In this document: positions 5,002 through 7,387 of the stretch, piece by piece | Layout of the letters: every line of letters begins with the position of its first letter | Numbering within the stretch: position 1 is the stretch's first letter | Assembly: GCA_009783805.1 (NCBI GenBank) | Contig: WRCU01000075.1 | Location: 1-7,387 of the forward strand | Origin: Oscillospiraceae bacterium | GTDB taxonomy: Bacteria; Bacillota; Clostridia; WRCU01 | Length of the DNA stretch: 7,387 nt | Direction: 5' to 3' | Notes under the pieces: model-generated | What the model saw: only the letters and a program-made list of their open reading frames with translations | Told to the model about the DNA's origin: nothing | Databases searched by the model: none | Position numbers and translations under genes: made by a program

Positions 5002-6540
5002 TTGGGCAGGTATCTTTCGGTAATCCTATGCATCGCCGTCATGTCCTGCCCCCTCTACGGGTGCATAGCCAGGGTCGATCCCATAGGGAAGGATGGGGCG
5101 GACCCAACCACGTCGACGGAAATGGGCGAGATATATTTTTATCCCGGGGCCAATGGCGCGTATACGGTAAATGACGGGGCCTTCCATGCGTGGGGGGAGT
5201 TCTGCAGGCTCTTCTCTGTGAAGTACCTTAACATCGACTATGTGAGCGCCTTCATCCGGATCGCGGATGAGGTGCCGGACATAAGGCAAGTCGTTCCCTA
5301 CTATAGCGTATACAGCCTGATTCTCACCGAGGGCGGCGACGTGTACGGCTGCAAGGCAGGATGGGGCGCATCGCAGATGAGCGAGGCGGAGCAGGCCGAG
5401 TTTTGGGAGTCCCTAGAGGGCCTAAACGACCGCGAGGAATGGGAGAAAGGCCTGGAGCTGGTTAAGCTGAGCGGCTTGAAAGAAATAAAAGAATTGATCT
5501 TCTGCCCGAGGCTGGAGCCATATGACGGAACCGACGACTTCTATTGCTCGACGGTCTACGCCATATCGAGGAGCGGCGAGGTCTATGGCATGGGCATACG
5601 AGTTGAATATACCGAGTATGAGGGGGATGCAATCGGCGTCTCCGAGCATCCTTTCATATCCAGGCTGGACGGCATCCCGACGATAAGGAAGGTTACCGTC
5701 AGTTACGGGACGCGCGTCATCCTGGCGGCTGACGGAAAGGTCTACTCAATCGGCAACAATGATGACGGCCAGCTGGGCGACGGCACCGACGTCGACTACT
5801 CGACCGCGCTCGTCCGGGTCAAGGGCCTGGAAGGCGTGGTGGACATCGTGGGCGACGCGTATTGCAACGTATACGCCCTTACGTCGGACGGCAAGGTCTA
5901 TTCATGGGGACGCAACTACCGTAGCCAGCTAGGGGTCGACGGCGATGAGCTCTACGTTTCCAACGTGCCGGTGGACATAGGCTTGACGGGCATACGGAGT
6001 ATTTACTGCGACTACATGATAAATGACAGCTCCGCAGGCCTGCTCGTCGCGATCGACAAGGATGGCTACGTGCACGCCCCGCCCATATGGGAAGGGTGGA
6101 ACGACGGTTGGGACTATCGGAGCGGCTACGTGCGGGTTCCGGGCATAGCGAACGCGAAGGAGGCGGCGGTAAACGGAAGTTGCAACATCTACGTCCTCAC
6201 GGAGGACGGCGACGTCTACGCATTTGGGGACGGCGATGACGGCAACAGGTATGGGCAGATGGGCAACGGCGTCACCGCCGCGACGAAGTCGCGGGTCAAG
6301 GTGGGGGGATTGCCGCCCATCGTCAGGATATACGCATATAATGACAGCGTGTTCGCGGTCGCGGAGGACGGCGCCATATACGCATGGGGAAAAAATCGGA
6401 ACGGTCAGCTCGGCATCGGGAAGGCCATGGAAGACTATGCTATCCGCGAGTCGGAATGGGGCTATAAAGAATATGACGCCTACGAGACGAAGCCGGTGAG
6501 GATCGATGGCCTGAACCTACTGCCGCGGAACCGTCCCTAG
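5002..6540 (+). CDS. RCC1-repeat (beta-propeller) lipoprotein
   Basis: A 512-residue protein starting at TTG. The N-terminus, GRYLSVILCIAVMSCPLYGC, is a short hydrophobic signal ending in a lipobox (L-Y-G-C, lipidated C21), so the mature protein should be anchored on the outer face of the membrane. Tyr at the -2 position is unusual but tolerable. The rest is built of units carrying the RCC1 signature D-G-x-V-Y-x-W-G, with the core near residues 59-65, 112-116, 192-196, 245-250, 297-302, 355-359, 403-408 and 456-462. Clear examples are GKVYSIGNNDDGQLGDG, GKVYSWGRNYRSQLG and GAIYAWGKNRNGQLGIG. Spacing is about 48-58 residues, except for an 80-residue step between the second and third units, where a charged insert (SEAEQAEFWESLEGLNDREEWEKG region) sits. 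This predicts a seven-bladed propeller, perhaps with one split blade. The ligand is unknown; bacterial RCC1 proteins are mostly uncharacterised and the eukaryotic Ran role does not apply. It stands 56 bases after the ATPase gene. Confidence 0.85.
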   Translation: MGRYLSVILCIAVMSCPLYGCIARVDPIGKDGADPTTSTEMGEIYFYPGANGAYTVNDGAFHAWGEFCRLFSVKYLNIDYVSAFIRIADEVPDIRQVVPYYSVYSLILTEGGDVYGCKAGWGASQMSEAEQAEFWESLEGLNDREEWEKGLELVKLSGLKEIKELIFCPRLEPYDGTDDFYCSTVYAISRSGEVYGMGIRVEYTEYEGDAIGVSEHPFISRLDGIPTIRKVTVSYGTRVILAADGKVYSIGNNDDGQLGDGTDVDYSTALVRVKGLEGVVDIVGDAYCNVYALTSDGKVYSWGRNYRSQLGVDGDELYVSNVPVDIGLTGIRSIYCDYMINDSSAGLLVAIDKDGYVHAPPIWEGWNDGWDYRSGYVRVPGIANAKEAAVNGSCNIYVLTEDGDVYAFGDGDDGNRYGQMGNGVTAATKSRVKVGGLPPIVRIYAYNDSVFAVAEDGAIYAWGKNRNGQLGIGKAMEDYAIRESEWGYKEYDAYETKPVRIDGLNLLPRNRP

Positions 6541-6612
6541 GACGCAAAGGGATCGGGGCGGGAAAATGGGGTGCGATACGGCTTTCGCCTATTGTTTGAT
6601 GCATATCTTAAT

Positions 6613-7387
6613 TTAATAGATAAATATCGGCATATTACCCAATAAAAAATCCTCTACGCCGTAGTCGGCGCCGCCGATTATGAGCGATAAGGCTTCTGGG
6701 TATAGCCGCTTGAAAGCAAGGCTGCCCCCTAAGCCTTTCACCCTGCCGCTCTTTACCTCAATCGCAGTCAATAGGCTTCCTTTATTTATGACGAAATCTA
6801 CCTCATTGCCGCGATCGCGCCACCAATATACATCGAATCCCTCTTCCTTGCCTCTGGCCAGCAAGTACGCACCCACCGCGCTTTCGACGAGCCGCCCGCG
6901 GTCGGTAGGGCTATCCAGCAAGCGTCGCCTTTTAGCGCCATCCGCATATGTCATCAGCGATGTATCATACACCATGAAACGGGGGGAGCTTCTGCGGCTC
7001 CGTATTTGATCGCCCGAAAAGCTTTGCAAGCCGGCCAACATATTAGCCTTACCGAGAAGGTCAAGGTAATGAGCCAACGTTATCGTGTTGCCCGCGTCTT
7101 GAAGCTGCCCCAGCATCTTAGTAAAGGACAGCTCCTGCGCGCTATATCCGGAGCCGAGCATAAATAACGACCGCAACAGCGCGGGTTTCCGCACTTCCTC
7201 CATCATCAGGATATCCTGTGAGATCGTCGGCTCCACGATGGACGTTCCCATATACCGCGCCCAACGCGCCTCGTCCTTGATGAGCGCGGAAGCGCCGGGA
7301 TAGCCGCCGAAGAACAGGAAATCATCAAGGTTATACCCGAACGCTTCCCTGCATTCGGAATAATTCCAATGCTGCGAGTATAATATC
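6613..7387 (-). CDS. AAA ATPase with DUF4143 domain, C-terminal part (gene runs off the right edge)
   Basis: The reading frame is open from the right edge of the window to a TAA at 6613-6615, giving 257 residues of the C-terminal part. The residues before the first internal Met (7251), including SQHWNYSECREAFGYNLDD and FFGGYPGAS, continue the family consensus, so the true start lies beyond the window. EPTISQDILMMEEVRKPALL and SFTKMLGQLQDAGN are typical of the AAA_14/DUF4143 family. Near the C-terminus, RDRGNEVDFVINKGSLLTAIEVKSG carries the D...E-x-K core of a PD-(D/E)xK nuclease-like fold. The N-terminal Walker A and B ATPase region is missing from view. These proteins are common in bacteria and archaea and often vary between strains; their cellular role is unclear. 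The gene converges with the RCC1 gene across a 72-base gap. Base composition is lower than that of its neighbours, about 55% GC in sampled stretches, which fits later acquisition. Confidence 0.88.
   Translation of the reverse strand, partial: ILYSQHWNYSECREAFGYNLDDFLFFGGYPGASALIKDEARWARYMGTSIVEPTISQDILMMEEVRKPALLRSLFMLGSGYSAQELSFTKMLGQLQDAGNTITLAHYLDLLGKANMLAGLQSFSGDQIRSRRSSPRFMVYDTSLMTYADGAKRRRLLDSPTDRGRLVESAVGAYLLARGKEEGFDVYWWRDRGNEVDFVINKGSLLTAIEVKSGRVKGLGGSLAFKRLYPEALSLIIGGADYGVEDFLLGNMPIFIY

Noticed and set aside
6541..6612. Possible terminator between the converging genes
   Set aside because: The best hairpin, GCGA (6573-6576) with TCGC (6585-6588), has only 4-5 bp and is followed by a broken T-rich stretch. 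On the other strand only a 3-bp GGC-GAAA-GCC hairpin is seen. A terminator would be expected, but I cannot support one.

Overview
The window is about 7.4 kb of GC-rich bacterial DNA, roughly 60-65% GC in the genes I sampled. Start sites carry purine-rich Shine-Dalgarno sequences, and one gene has a lipoprotein signal with a TTG start. The gene families suggest an anaerobic or facultative bacterium, perhaps Bacillota/Clostridia-like. They include a URO-D-like methyltransferase homologue, a three-domain persulfide dioxygenase, a GxYGSGKTE P-loop protein, an RCC1-repeat lipoprotein and a DUF4143 ATPase. This assignment is tentative because no phylogenetic marker is present. An unusual trait is heavy use of AUA (Ile) and AGG (Arg) codons despite the high GC.

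Layout. Positions 1-251 are non-coding. They hold a dispersed palindromic repeat of the widespread GTCATTGCGAGG type, a terminator-like hairpin at 127-153 and a possible extended -10 promoter at 200-208. From 252 to 4945, five plus-strand genes lie close together or overlap: a URO-D-like protein (252-1367), a small single-domain rhodanese (1414-1749), an MBL-fold persulfide dioxygenase fused to two rhodanese domains (1772-3160), a tandem GNAT acetyltransferase (3157-4206) and a P-loop ATPase (4199-4945). The last three overlap by 4 and 8 bases and are probably translationally coupled. After a 56-base gap comes an RCC1-repeat lipoprotein (5002-6540), whose TTG start is set by a near-perfect Shine-Dalgarno sequence. 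On the minus strand, converging on it, is the C-terminal part of an AAA ATPase with a DUF4143 domain (6613-7387), which runs off the right edge and is less GC-rich than its neighbours.

How the genes may work together. The clearest function is sulfane-sulfur handling. The rhodanese and the CstB-like dioxygenase/rhodanese fusion would relay persulfide sulfur and oxidise it to sulfite or thiosulfate. The URO-D-like gene upstream belongs to a superfamily that includes corrinoid methyltransferases, so a link between methyl and sulfur metabolism is possible but unproven. The GNAT-GNAT protein and the P-loop protein are coupled to the sulfur gene by overlap, with no obvious biochemical link. The lipoprotein and the DUF4143 ATPase look like separate units. 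I found no CRISPR array, tRNA, rRNA or insertion sequence. Nothing here is clearly a new defence or mobile system; the most unusual parts are the gene combination and the domain fusions.
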